Position numbers and translations under genes: made by a program. From Gemmatimonadota bacterium (GTDB taxonomy: Bacteria; Gemmatimonadota; Gemmatimonadetes; Palauibacterales; Palauibacteraceae), in assembly GCA_029262175.1 (NCBI GenBank), contig JAJCZV010000188.1, forward strand, positions 1-55,111: a stretch of 55,111 nt of DNA, read 5' to 3'. This document shows positions 8,798 through 17,603 of this stretch, piece by piece. Numbering within the stretch: the first letter of the stretch is position 1; each line of letters opens with the position of its first letter. Below the pieces are notes generated by a model that saw only the letters and a program-made list of their open reading frames with translations, was not told where the DNA came from and did not search any database.

Positions 8798-9223
8798 GTG
8801 CCGTTCACCCGCGAAAGCGAATACGCGCTCTTGGGGCTGGCCATACTCGCGGATCGTGATCCCGCCGCGGTGGTTTCGCTGGGGGACGTGGCCGCCGAGG
8901 GAGACCTGCCGAAGCCGTTTCTTGCCAAAGTCTTCATGAAGCTCGCGCGACACGGACTGCTGACGGCACATAGGGGCAGGGGCCGCGGGTATTCTCTTGC
9001 TCGCCCGCCAGGCGAAGTCCTCGTTCGGGATGTGCTCGAAGCGGTGGAGGGACCCCGGCTGGATAACCGTTGCCTCTTCTGGGATGGGCATTGTCACGAC
9101 ACGAACCCGTGTCCGCTGCACTTCCGCCTCAAGGACCTCAACGCGGACTTTCGGCGTGCGTTGGAGTCCCTGACGCTGGCTGACTATCTAGCGGAGTCCG
9201 AGCATGAGCAGGTTCGCCCATGA
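8798..9223 (+). CDS. Rrf2 family regulator with Fe-S cysteines
   Basis: 141 residues. I chose the GTG at 8798, eight bases after AGGAG, over a GTG at 8789 that overlaps that ribosome binding site. The N-terminal winged helix has the Rrf2 pattern (PFTRESEYALLGLAIL, PKPFLAKVFMKLARHGLL, RGRGRGYSLARP). Cys92, Cys99 and Cys105 (CLFWDGHCHDTNPC) match the three-cysteine arrangement that carries a [2Fe-2S] or [4Fe-4S] cluster in NsrR and IscR. Next to nitrate respiration genes, sensing of NO, oxygen or redox state is likely. It overlaps mobB by four bases, so the two are translationally coupled. Confidence 0.88.
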   Translation: MPFTRESEYALLGLAILADRDPAAVVSLGDVAAEGDLPKPFLAKVFMKLARHGLLTAHRGRGRGYSLARPPGEVLVRDVLEAVEGPRLDNRCLFWDGHCHDTNPCPLHFRLKDLNADFRRALESLTLADYLAESEHEQVRP

Positions 9224-9867
9224 GTTGGGATCGTCCGAAAGCCGGCCCCCGTCCATGGCAGCGCGGCCCGGATGTACTCTGCATCGCGGGAGATTCAGGA
9301 GCGGGCAAGACCACGTTGATCGAGGGCCTCATGTGCCAGCCGGCGCTTTTCGGACGACGCATCGGGCTCATCAAGCACACACACCACCGGCTCGACTGGC
9401 ACCCCCCGGCGAAGGACAGCACTCGATTCTGGGAGACCCGCGCGGAGGGTGTGGTCGTTGTAGACCCCACCCAGTCGGCTTGCTTTCGCCGCCCCCGACG
9501 ATCCGAGCGTGTCCCTCAGGAACCCGACCCGGGGCCCTACCCGGAATGGGACCGAGGCGCGCGGAAGATCGAGAGTGACACTCGTGCTTTGGCGAACGCC
9601 TGTCGGCTACTCGAGTCGGACGTCGACCTGATCTTGGCGGAGGGTTTTTCGAGTGCCGCGGCTCCCCGATTGTGGGTTACGATTGTGCCACCCGACGGAC
9701 AATCACCACGTGTGCCATCGGGCGCGGTCGTTACCACTCGGGGCTTGATGATGGCCTGGGCGCAGGCGCACCCCCGTCTCGAGATCTTCGATCGAAATGA
9801 TCACGCAGGGGTCGCCGCCGCGGCACTTCGGTGGGCCTCCGATCTCCGAGATCTCGCACTGAACTGA
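9220..9867 (+). CDS. mobB: Molybdopterin-guanine dinucleotide biosynthesis protein MobB-like
   Basis: 215 residues, starting in an ATGA overlap with the Rrf2 gene. The Walker A motif GDSGAGKTTL is at about residues 24-33, followed by GLIKHTHHRLDWH (the conserved KH block of MobB) and DVDLILAEGFSSA (Walker B and the EGF motif). MobB binds GTP and assists MobA in attaching GMP to molybdopterin, giving the bis-MGD cofactor that NarG needs. Its position between the regulator and the nar genes supports this role. A mid-protein arginine/proline-rich loop (FRRPRRSERVPQEP) is a little longer than usual. Confidence 0.85.
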   Translation: MSWDRPKAGPRPWQRGPDVLCIAGDSGAGKTTLIEGLMCQPALFGRRIGLIKHTHHRLDWHPPAKDSTRFWETRAEGVVVVDPTQSACFRRPRRSERVPQEPDPGPYPEWDRGARKIESDTRALANACRLLESDVDLILAEGFSSAAAPRLWVTIVPPDGQSPRVPSGAVVTTRGLMMAWAQAHPRLEIFDRNDHAGVAAAALRWASDLRDLALN

Positions 9868-9903
9868 ACTCACTTGACGGACCCCGAAGAACCTGCGATT
9901 CTA

Positions 9904-9918
9904 TATTGTGGACAAAAA
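9904..9918 (+). promoter_or_regulatory. Operator-like motif, copy C (cytochrome c / nar promoter)
   Basis: TATTGTGGACAAAAA matches copies A and B. It lies downstream of TTGACG (9874-9879) and overlaps a weak -10 (TTCTAT at 9899-9904, spacing 19), about 30 bases ahead of the cytochrome ATG. The position again suits a repressor site, here in front of the genes leading into narGHJI. Confidence 0.45.
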
Positions 9919-9946
9919 AGATCTCTTTAATCTTAATGGTACCTCA

Positions 9947-10840
9947 ATGGACGCCGGTGACGCTGTCGTACGAGCTGGCTCTTCCACATTGACGCCTTCG
10001 TCTCGACCCCGCGTAGGACCCATCCTGCCGGCCGTCTCCTTGGCGCTCGCGTGTGGTTTGCTCGGGCCTGTCGGGCTGGCGGCACAACAGGATGATGGCC
10101 GTCAGCACTTCGAAACGCTCTGTGTGGTTTGCCACACGGTCGGCGGAGGCACGCTGATCGGCCCAGATCTGCGTGGCGTGGAGGATCGGCGCAGCGAGGA
10201 CTGGATTATCCGCTTTGTCCAAAGCTCCCAGCAAATGGTGTCGGCCGGTGACTCCACCGCGGTGGCGCTCTTCGAGGAGTACGGAAGCATTCTGATGCCC
10301 GATGCGCCGCTCACCGATGCGGAGATCCGATCGGTCATCGCCTACACGTCCCAGGGTGAAGCCCTCGCCGCCGCGCCTGCGCCGGATGCGACGGCGGAGC
10401 AGGTCGTTCACGGCCAAGATCTCTTTCAGGGAACGGCCCGATTCAGCAATGGCGGGCCGACCTGCGGCTCCTGTCACGACGTGGCGAACGACGCGGTGAT
10501 TGGCGGCGGAGTCCTGGCAGCCGAGCTAACGACCGTCTTCTCGCGTCTAGGCGGACCCGGCGTGAGGGCCATCCTCGGGAGCCCGCCGTTTCCCGTGATG
10601 CAACAGGCGTACATGCACCGGCCCCTCACGGACGACGAAGTGGTCTCGCTGGTCGGCTTCCTACAAAAGGCGGACGAAGAGCAGGCCCTTCACCAGCCCA
10701 GGGCCTACGGGATCGCGCTGTTCGGCTCCGGCGTCGTGGGTGCGGCTCTTCTCATGGGTCTCTTTTCGCTGACCTGGCGGGGGCGCAAGAGAGGTTCGGT
10801 GAATCAGGAGATCTTCGACAGGCAAATCAGGTCCTCGTGA
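9947..10840 (+). CDS. Membrane-anchored diheme cytochrome c of the nar cluster
   Basis: 297 residues from the ATG at 9947; a GTG at 9908 lies inside the operator and is unlikely. A signal-anchor region (residues about 25-47, ending GLAAQ) precedes two class I cytochrome c domains with heme motifs CVVCH (Cys59-His63) and CGSCH (Cys173-His177) and possible axial methionines (SILMPDAPL; PVMQQAYMHRPL). A C-terminal membrane helix (IALFGSGVVGAALLMGLF) followed by basic residues holds it at the periplasmic face. It lies 61 bases before narG. It probably passes electrons between the quinol/bc1 side and the nitrate enzyme, or takes them away if the enzyme oxidises nitrite. Confidence 0.85.
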   Translation: MDAGDAVVRAGSSTLTPSSRPRVGPILPAVSLALACGLLGPVGLAAQQDDGRQHFETLCVVCHTVGGGTLIGPDLRGVEDRRSEDWIIRFVQSSQQMVSAGDSTAVALFEEYGSILMPDAPLTDAEIRSVIAYTSQGEALAAAPAPDATAEQVVHGQDLFQGTARFSNGGPTCGSCHDVANDAVIGGGVLAAELTTVFSRLGGPGVRAILGSPPFPVMQQAYMHRPLTDDEVVSLVGFLQKADEEQALHQPRAYGIALFGSGVVGAALLMGLFSLTWRGRKRGSVNQEIFDRQIRSS

Positions 10841-10901
10841 AAGACTTGAACGACGGGCTTCCATCTAGCTGAACCACGACCAACCGAATCGGAAGACGAC
10901 C

Positions 10902-13900
10902 ATGGGTTGGATCAAAGACATCGTTTCGCCGCAGACGAGGCAGTGGGAAGAGTTCTACCGGAACCGCTTCCAACACGACAAAGTCGTGCGCAGTACGCAC
11001 GGCGTGAACTGCACCGGCGGTTGCTCCTGGCAGATCCATGTGAAGGACGGGATCGTAACCTGGGAGACCCAGCAGTTGGACTACCCGGTGTTGGAGAACT
11101 CGCTACCTCCCTATGAGCCGCGTGGCTGTCAGAGGGGCATCTCTTACTCGTGGTACCTCTATAGCCCGCTACGGATCAAGTACCCACTCATCCGAAGCGC
11201 CCTGCTCGACGCCTACCGGGAGAAGAAGCGGGAGACGGGCGATCCGATGGAAGCTTGGAAGGCCCTTCAAGCGGACGACGTCGCCCGCAAGAACTACCAA
11301 GAGGCGCGCGGGAAAGGCGGTTTCCGAAGGGCGAGCTGGGACGAGGTCCTCGAGATCCAGGGGGTCGCCAACATCTATACGGCCGAGAAGTACGGACCCG
11401 ATCGCGTCATCGGGTTCAGTCCGATCCCGGCCATGTCGATGTTGAGCTATGCGGCCGGAGCGCGATTCCTCCAGCTCTTCGGAGGCGTCAACCTGAGTTT
11501 CTACGACTGGTACTGCGATCTCCCGACGGCGTTTCCCGAGATTTGGGGGGAGCAGACCGACGTTTGCGAAAGCGCGGACTGGTACAACTCGAAGATGATC
11601 GCGGACATGGGTGCGTGTCTGAACATGACGCGCACCCCCGATTGTCACTTCTTCGCCGAGTCCCGTCACAACGGCACCAAAGCCGTCGTCTTCTCGCCCG
11701 ACTTCAGTCAGGTGTGCAAGTACGCCGATCAGTGGGTGCCTCTTCACGCGGGTAGCGATGGCGCGTTTTGGATGGCCACCACCCATGTGATCCTCAAGGA
11801 GTTCCATCACGAGAAGAAGACGCCGTACTTCATTGACTATGTCAAGAAATTCACGGACAGCCCCTTTCTCGTGAAGCTCGAAAAGGACGGATCCAACTAC
11901 AAGCCGGGACGGTTGCTCCGCGCCTCCGAGCTCCCGCAGTACCGAGACGTTTCCAACGGGGAATGGAAGTTCGTCAACATCGATTCGGCGAGCGGCGAGT
12001 TCGTTGTACCCAAGGGAAGTTCCGGATCCCGCTGGGACGAAAAGCAGGGCAACTGGAACATCAAGGCCGAAAACGTCGTCGGCGACCAACCCTACGATCC
12101 AGTCCTCACCTTATTGGAGCGGTCCGATAAAGTCGTCCAGACGGCGTTCACCGAGTTCGGGCTCGATCAAACGGTGTACCGCGGCGTCCCGGCCATGGAA
12201 GTGCAAACGACCGATGGCCCCGTGATCGTCACGACCGTCTACGATTTGACGATGGCCCAGTTCGGCGTGAGTCGAGGGCTCGCCGGCGACTACCCCCAGG
12301 ACTACGACGACAAAGATGCGGCGTACACCCCCGCATGGCAGGAGATCTTCACCGGCGTGACGTCCGATACGGTGATTCAGTTCGCCCGGGAATGGGCGAG
12401 CACCGCGGAGGCGACCGGCGGCAAGTGCATGATCATCATCGGGGCCGGTATCAACCACTGGTATCACGCCAACCTGATGTACCGGGCGGGCGCCATGGCT
12501 CTGATGCTCACCGGCTGCATCGGGAAGAACGGCGGCGGTCTCAACCACTACGTAGGTCAGGAGAAGCTGGCTCCGATGGACTCGTGGGGCAGCATCGCCT
12601 TCGGTAAGGACTGGCAGGGCGGGGTGCGCCTCCAGCAGGCGCCGATCTGGCACTACATGAACACGTGCCAATACCGCTACGACGGGCAGTTCTCCAAGTA
12701 CAACACGGTTCCGGACAACGAACTGACACGCCAGCACACCGCCGACCAGATCTTCAAGTCCGTGCGCATGGGTTGGATGCCGTTCTATCCGCAGTTCAAG
12801 CAGAACACCTTGGAACTCTGCGCTGAGGCCGCGGAGAACGGCGCGGACGATGACGAGGGCCTCAAGCAGTACGTCTTGAACAAGCTCAAGAGCAAGGAAC
12901 TGGAGTATTCCGTTAGCGATCCGGAAGCCGCGGAAAACCATCCCCGCGTGTGGTACATCTGGCGGGGCAACGCGATCATGGGGAGCATGAAAGGGCACGA
13001 GTACGCCCTCAAGCACTACCTCGGCACACACGAGAACACGATTGCCAAGGACGCCGAGGAACACACGACCGAAGTGAAGTGGCACGACGTCGCGCCCATC
13101 GGGAAAATGGACCTGATCGTCGACCTCAACTTCCGCATGGACTCGTCGGCGTTGTACTCCGACATCGTTCTCCCGGCGGCCTCCTGGTACGAAAAGGCCG
13201 ACCTGAACAGCACCGATCTTCACTCGTTCATCCACCCCCTCTCGGCCGCAATCGCGCCGGTGTGGGAGTCGAAAACGGACTGGGAGATCTTCCGCGAGTT
13301 GGCCAAGGTGACCAGCGAGACCGCGGCCAAGTACTTCCCCGAGCCTCAGAAGGACATCATCGCGGTGCCGATCGCCCACGATTCCGCAGGCGAGATCTCT
13401 CAACCGGAGATCAAGGACTGGTATCACGGAGAATGCGAGGCCATACCCGGGAAGACGATGCACAACCTCGCGGTCGTGGACCGCGACTATACCAAGCTCT
13501 ATGACAAGTTCATCAGCTTGGGCGAGGGTCTTCGGAACAACGGACTGGGAGCGCACGGCAATCACTACCATTGCGATGACGCGTACGATGAGATGGTTTC
13601 CTCCAACCACTTTCCGGTGGAGCGCCAGAACGGGAGCGTCTACCCGTCACTGAAAGAGGATGAGTCGGCCGCCAACGCGGTGCTCCATCTCTCATCGCTG
13701 ACCAACGGCGTTCTGAACATGCGGGCGTACCGGGACGCCGAGAAGCGAACGGGCATGGAGCTCGTCGACCTCGGAGCCGGGAACGAAGAAGTGCGGATCA
13801 ACTACGCCGATCTGCAGGCTCAGCCACGCCGGTATAACACCTCGCCCCTGTGGTCGGGCGTCATGACCGGCGGACGGGCCTATGCCGCGTTCACCTACAA

Positions 13901-14516
13901 CGTCGAGAAGCTGATCCCGTGGCGGACGCTCACGGGGCGCCAGCATTTCTACCTCGATCACGAGATGTACCTGGCGTACGGCGAGAATCTCCCGACCTAC
14001 AAGCCGTCGCCTAAGCCGGATGCGTATGGGGATCTCAAGCAGACGCTCGAGAACGGAGACGCCAGGATCCTCAACCTCCTGACGCCCCACGGGAAGTGGC
14101 ACATCCACTCCACGTACATGGAAAACCACCGGATGCTGACGCTTTCCCGAGGATGCGAGCCGGTGTGGCTGAGCGAGGTGGACGCGAGGGAGCTCGACAT
14201 CCAGGACAACGACTGGGTGGAGGTCCATAACGACCACGGCGTTTATGCCGCCCGGGCATGTGTGAGTGCCCGGATCCCCAAGGGCGTGACGATCGTGTAC
14301 CACGTTCCCGAACGCACGGTCGGGATTCCGCGGTCGCAGGTCCGCAATCGCAAGCGCGCGGGGGGGCACAACAGCCTCACGCGGATCCATCTCAAGCCCA
14401 ACTTTCTTGCGGGCGGCTACGGACAATTCACTTACCACTTCAATTACTGGGGGCCCATCGCCCCCAACCGGGACACCCACGTCGTCGTCAAGAAGATGGA
14501 CAAGGTGGAGTGGTGA
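10902..14516 (+). CDS. narG: Nitrate reductase / nitrite oxidoreductase alpha subunit
   Basis: 1204 residues, slightly shorter than E. coli NarG. The His-Cys3 ligand set of the FS0 [4Fe-4S] cluster is present (HGVNCTGGCSW, then EPRGCQRG), as is the YDWYCDLP segment holding the aspartate that ligates molybdenum. Further NarG blocks are GPDRVIGFSPIPAMSM, WGEQTDV, GAGINHWYH, SDIVLPAASWYEK, IPWRTLTGRQ and the C-terminal NSLTRI. There is no twin-arginine signal, so the active site faces the cytoplasm. It reduces nitrate to nitrite with electrons from NarI via NarH; membrane Nxr enzymes of this family run in reverse, and the sequence alone does not settle the direction. The ATG follows GGAAGACGACC. 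Confidence 0.95.
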   Translation: MGWIKDIVSPQTRQWEEFYRNRFQHDKVVRSTHGVNCTGGCSWQIHVKDGIVTWETQQLDYPVLENSLPPYEPRGCQRGISYSWYLYSPLRIKYPLIRSALLDAYREKKRETGDPMEAWKALQADDVARKNYQEARGKGGFRRASWDEVLEIQGVANIYTAEKYGPDRVIGFSPIPAMSMLSYAAGARFLQLFGGVNLSFYDWYCDLPTAFPEIWGEQTDVCESADWYNSKMIADMGACLNMTRTPDCHFFAESRHNGTKAVVFSPDFSQVCKYADQWVPLHAGSDGAFWMATTHVILKEFHHEKKTPYFIDYVKKFTDSPFLVKLEKDGSNYKPGRLLRASELPQYRDVSNGEWKFVNIDSASGEFVVPKGSSGSRWDEKQGNWNIKAENVVGDQPYDPVLTLLERSDKVVQTAFTEFGLDQTVYRGVPAMEVQTTDGPVIVTTVYDLTMAQFGVSRGLAGDYPQDYDDKDAAYTPAWQEIFTGVTSDTVIQFAREWASTAEATGGKCMIIIGAGINHWYHANLMYRAGAMALMLTGCIGKNGGGLNHYVGQEKLAPMDSWGSIAFGKDWQGGVRLQQAPIWHYMNTCQYRYDGQFSKYNTVPDNELTRQHTADQIFKSVRMGWMPFYPQFKQNTLELCAEAAENGADDDEGLKQYVLNKLKSKELEYSVSDPEAAENHPRVWYIWRGNAIMGSMKGHEYALKHYLGTHENTIAKDAEEHTTEVKWHDVAPIGKMDLIVDLNFRMDSSALYSDIVLPAASWYEKADLNSTDLHSFIHPLSAAIAPVWESKTDWEIFRELAKVTSETAAKYFPEPQKDIIAVPIAHDSAGEISQPEIKDWYHGECEAIPGKTMHNLAVVDRDYTKLYDKFISLGEGLRNNGLGAHGNHYHCDDAYDEMVSSNHFPVERQNGSVYPSLKEDESAANAVLHLSSLTNGVLNMRAYRDAEKRTGMELVDLGAGNEEVRINYADLQAQPRRYNTSPLWSGVMTGGRAYAAFTYNVEKLIPWRTLTGRQHFYLDHEMYLAYGENLPTYKPSPKPDAYGDLKQTLENGDARILNLLTPHGKWHIHSTYMENHRMLTLSRGCEPVWLSEVDARELDIQDNDWVEVHNDHGVYAARACVSARIPKGVTIVYHVPERTVGIPRSQVRNRKRAGGHNSLTRIHLKPNFLAGGYGQFTYHFNYWGPIAPNRDTHVVVKKMDKVEW

Positions 14517-14552
14517 TGACCGGCGGACCGAGACACGGACGGGGGATCTGAG

Positions 14553-16106
14553 ATGGATGTTCGTTCACAGATTTCGATGGTGTTCCACCTGGACAAGTGC
14601 ATTGGGTGTCACACGTGCTCGATCGCGTGCAAGAACATTTGGACGGACCGCAAGGGTGCCGAGTACATGTGGTGGAATAATGTGGAGACGAAGCCCGGCA
14701 CCGGCTATCCAGGCAAGTGGGAAGATCAGGATATCTACAAAGGTGGATGGGAAAAGGACGGGGACTCCATCAAGCTGAAGGGAGCCGGAAAGCCGAAGAG
14801 CCTCACCAACATCTTCCACAACCCGCACATGCCGGTGATCGACGACTACTACGAGCCGTTCACCTACAAGTATCTCGACCTGATCGAGTCAGCCGCGGGT
14901 GACGTCCAACCCACGGCCCGCCCGATCTCGATGATCACGGGCGAACCGATGGACATCAAGATGGGCCCGAACTGGGACGACGATCTCAGCGGGTCCCCCG
15001 ACTACGCGCGTAACGACCCCAACCTGAAGAAGCTCTCGCCGGCGGAGCAGGAAGCCATGTTCGAGATGGAGCGTATGGCCTTCTTCTACCTCCCTCGGAT
15101 CTGCAACCACTGCCTCAACCCGGCATGTGTGGCCGCATGTCCGTCGGGCGCGATCTATAAGCGCGGCGAGGACGGCGTCGTTCTGATCAACCAAGACGTC
15201 TGCCGAGGGTGGCGCATGTGCGTCACCGCCTGCCCCTACAAGAAGACCTACTACAACTGGTCCACCGGGAAGTCCGAGAAGTGCATCCTTTGCTACCCGC
15301 GGATCGAGACGGGCCAGGCGCCGGCCTGCATGCATTCCTGCGTCGGACGGATCCGCTACCTCGGCGTGATGCTCTACGATGCCGATCAGATCGAAGCCGT
15401 GGCATCGGCCGACGAGGTCGATGTTGTCAGGCGGCAGATGGAAATGATCCTCGATCCCTTCGACCCTGACGTCATTGCGGCGGCCAAGGCCAATGGGGTC
15501 GCCGACTCCACGATCGATTCAGCTCAGAAGTCGCCCACCTACAAATTCGTCAAGGAGTGGAACCTCGCTCTTCCGCTGCATCCAGAATTCCGAACGCTTC
15601 CCATGCTCTTCTACGTGCCACCGCTTTTGCCGGTGATGGCTTCGGTCACGGATGTCGATCACACAGAGCAGTCGCGAAAGATCAACCCTGTCGGAAAACA
15701 CTGGCCCGACAGCTGGCTCTACGACACCACGACCGAAGAGCTTTTCGGCACGATCGATGACTCGCGGTTCCCGCTCGAGTACATGGCCAGCCTGTTCAGC
15801 GCGGGAGACACGACCGCCGTCGCCGATCGCATCAAGAAGCTGATGGCGGTCCGCCTGCACCGCCGGCAGGAGACGGTAGGGGACGTCAAAGAGAACACTG
15901 TGGCAGAGGCCCTGGCCGACACCCACCTGACCCCCGAGGTCGCCGATGCCATCTACTACCTGACCTCCCTGGCGACGTTCGACGATCGATTCGTCATCCC
16001 GGCCGCGCATCGCGAGCAGGCCATCGAGATGATCGAGTTCACCGGGGATACGAAGGGTGCCACCGGCTTCGGCTTCATGGCCGGGTCGGCACAGAGAGGA
16101 GCCTGA
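14553..16106 (+). CDS. narH: Nitrate reductase / nitrite oxidoreductase beta subunit
   Basis: 517 residues with the four ferredoxin-type cysteine groups of NarH: CIGCHTCSIAC, CNHCLNPACVAAC, CRGWRMCVTACPYKK (where tryptophan replaces one cysteine, as in the [3Fe-4S] cluster site of the family) and CILCYPRIETGQAPACMHSC. They form the electron wire from NarI to NarG. The ATG has GGGGGAT upstream. It lies 36 bases after narG and two bases before narJ. The C-terminal domain (EFRTLPMLFYVPPLLPV) is the conserved NarH tail. Confidence 0.95.
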   Translation: MDVRSQISMVFHLDKCIGCHTCSIACKNIWTDRKGAEYMWWNNVETKPGTGYPGKWEDQDIYKGGWEKDGDSIKLKGAGKPKSLTNIFHNPHMPVIDDYYEPFTYKYLDLIESAAGDVQPTARPISMITGEPMDIKMGPNWDDDLSGSPDYARNDPNLKKLSPAEQEAMFEMERMAFFYLPRICNHCLNPACVAACPSGAIYKRGEDGVVLINQDVCRGWRMCVTACPYKKTYYNWSTGKSEKCILCYPRIETGQAPACMHSCVGRIRYLGVMLYDADQIEAVASADEVDVVRRQMEMILDPFDPDVIAAAKANGVADSTIDSAQKSPTYKFVKEWNLALPLHPEFRTLPMLFYVPPLLPVMASVTDVDHTEQSRKINPVGKHWPDSWLYDTTTEELFGTIDDSRFPLEYMASLFSAGDTTAVADRIKKLMAVRLHRRQETVGDVKENTVAEALADTHLTPEVADAIYYLTSLATFDDRFVIPAAHREQAIEMIEFTGDTKGATGFGFMAGSAQRGA

Positions 16107-16108
16107 CC

Positions 16109-16825
16109 ATGCATCCCCTGACGCATTACGAGCATCTAGCCAAGCTCTTCGACTATCCTCGGCGCGACTATCCGCAGTGGGTACAGAGCGTGTACGACCT
16201 GCTCGCGGGACGGTACGTCATTGCGGCGGCGGAGATCGACATCTTTGCCAAGTCCCTTCCCACCGACGGCGAGCCCTTCACGCCCGAGGCGCTGGACGAA
16301 GTCCAGGAGGTCTTCACGCGCTCCTTCGACGTCCAGTCGATCACCACTCTCGGTGTGGGTTACGTCATGTTCGGCGACGACTACAAGCGGGGCGAGGTGC
16401 TCGTAAACCTGAACCGCGAGCTTCGCGAAGCCGGAATCGATGCCGGGAACGAACTCTCCGATCACCTCCCCAACGTGCTTCGCCTTATCGCCCGCTGGGA
16501 GAACCGCGACCTTGCCGAGGAGTTCGTCACAGAGATCCTCCATCCCGCCATCGAACGGATGATCGAAGAGTTCGGTGTGCACAGGATGGAAGCGAAGAAC
16601 AAACTCTACCGGAAGCACTTCAAGACGCTGATCACTACTTCAGCGGAGCGAGGCACCATGTTCCTGGCTCCCCTGGAAGCTCTCGCTGCGGTCCTGAGGC
16701 AAGACTTCGACTTGGCGGAATGGAAGCCGCCCGAGAGGAGCAACGACTTCTTGGGGTCCGTAGGTCGCGAGCTCGAGATCGAGGCCAACGAGGGGCTCCC
16801 GAGCCCCACGGGCGGCATGCTATGA
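16109..16825 (+). CDS. narJ: Nitrate reductase assembly chaperone NarJ
   Basis: 238 residues of the TorD/NarJ all-helical chaperone family. Recognisable parts are the N-terminal LAKLFDYPRRDYP block, the central VGYVMFGDDYKRGEVLVNLNRELREAG segment and DHLPNVLRLIARWE (the conserved NarJ motif DHLP-L). It assists insertion of the Mo cofactor into NarG and delivery of NarGH to NarI, and is not part of the final complex. It starts after GAGAGGAG and overlaps narI by four bases (ATGA). Confidence 0.92.
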   Translation: MHPLTHYEHLAKLFDYPRRDYPQWVQSVYDLLAGRYVIAAAEIDIFAKSLPTDGEPFTPEALDEVQEVFTRSFDVQSITTLGVGYVMFGDDYKRGEVLVNLNRELREAGIDAGNELSDHLPNVLRLIARWENRDLAEEFVTEILHPAIERMIEEFGVHRMEAKNKLYRKHFKTLITTSAERGTMFLAPLEALAAVLRQDFDLAEWKPPERSNDFLGSVGRELEIEANEGLPSPTGGML

Positions 16826-17550
16826 ACGCGCTCAACGTGTTTCTCTTCGTCGCGTTCCCGTACGTCGCGGTGGTCGTCTTCGTCGTTGGTGTGACCTATC
16901 GGTATCGAAAGAAGGGGTTCACGGTCACGTCGCTTTCCTCGCAGTTCCTCGAGGGGAAACAGCTCTTCTGGGGCACGATCCCCTTCCACTTCGGGATTCT
17001 CGTCGTCTTCTTCGGGCACTTGGTCGCGTTCATGTTCCCTCGGGCCACACTGGCGTGGAACAGCGTTCCAATCCGGCTGATCATCCTCGAGGTCACCGCG
17101 TTCATTTTCGGCGTCCTACTTCTCATCGGTCTCGTGGGTCTGCTGATTCGTCGCCTGAGTCACGGACGGATCCGTGCGGTGACGACCAAGACCGACATCG
17201 CGATCGAGCTGCTGTTGCTCGCTCAGGTGGTGCTGGGGTGTTGGATCGCGGTCGGTTATCGATGGGGCTCGTCGTGGTTCGCGGCTGACCTCACACCGTA
17301 TCTCTGGTCGTTAGGGACCTTTACCCCAGAAACGGCCGCGGTCTACGCGCTGCCGTGGCCCATCAAGCTCCACATCGTCGGCGCATTCGCGATTCTCCTG
17401 CTCGTTCCCTTCACGCGTCTGGTGCACTTCATCGTCGCGCCGTTTCACTACGTCGTACGGCCGTACCAGCAAGTCATTTGGAACTGGAATCGCCGCTCGA
17501 TTCGGGACCCGGGAACCCCATGGACCGAGGTCCGGCCGAAGAGCAGCTGA
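16822..17550 (+). CDS. narI: Respiratory nitrate reductase gamma subunit (cytochrome b)
   Basis: 242 residues starting in the ATGA overlap with narJ; an upstream extension of this frame is a shadow of narJ. Five membrane helices are visible. Two pairs of histidines (FHFGILVVFFGH and KLHIVGAF with LVHFIVAPFHY) sit where the two b hemes are ligated in NarI. It oxidises quinol at the periplasmic side and passes electrons to NarH. The C-terminus is cytoplasmic and charged. Confidence 0.93.
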   Translation: MNALNVFLFVAFPYVAVVVFVVGVTYRYRKKGFTVTSLSSQFLEGKQLFWGTIPFHFGILVVFFGHLVAFMFPRATLAWNSVPIRLIILEVTAFIFGVLLLIGLVGLLIRRLSHGRIRAVTTKTDIAIELLLLAQVVLGCWIAVGYRWGSSWFAADLTPYLWSLGTFTPETAAVYALPWPIKLHIVGAFAILLLVPFTRLVHFIVAPFHYVVRPYQQVIWNWNRRSIRDPGTPWTEVRPKSS

Positions 17551-17603
17551 TTCATCACGCTGTCCACGAACCGACGAGCATCTGACAGGCACGAGGTGGG
17601 TCT

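Noticed and set aside
12111..13610. 499-codon minus-strand frame inside narG
   Set aside because: It lies wholly antisense to narG, has low-complexity R/V/H-rich composition and no recognisable domain; a shadow of high-GC coding sequence.
17551..17603. GTGGACA-like sequence before the first NarK gene as a fourth operator copy
   Set aside because: Only seven bases match and the AT-rich flanks of the other three copies are missing.
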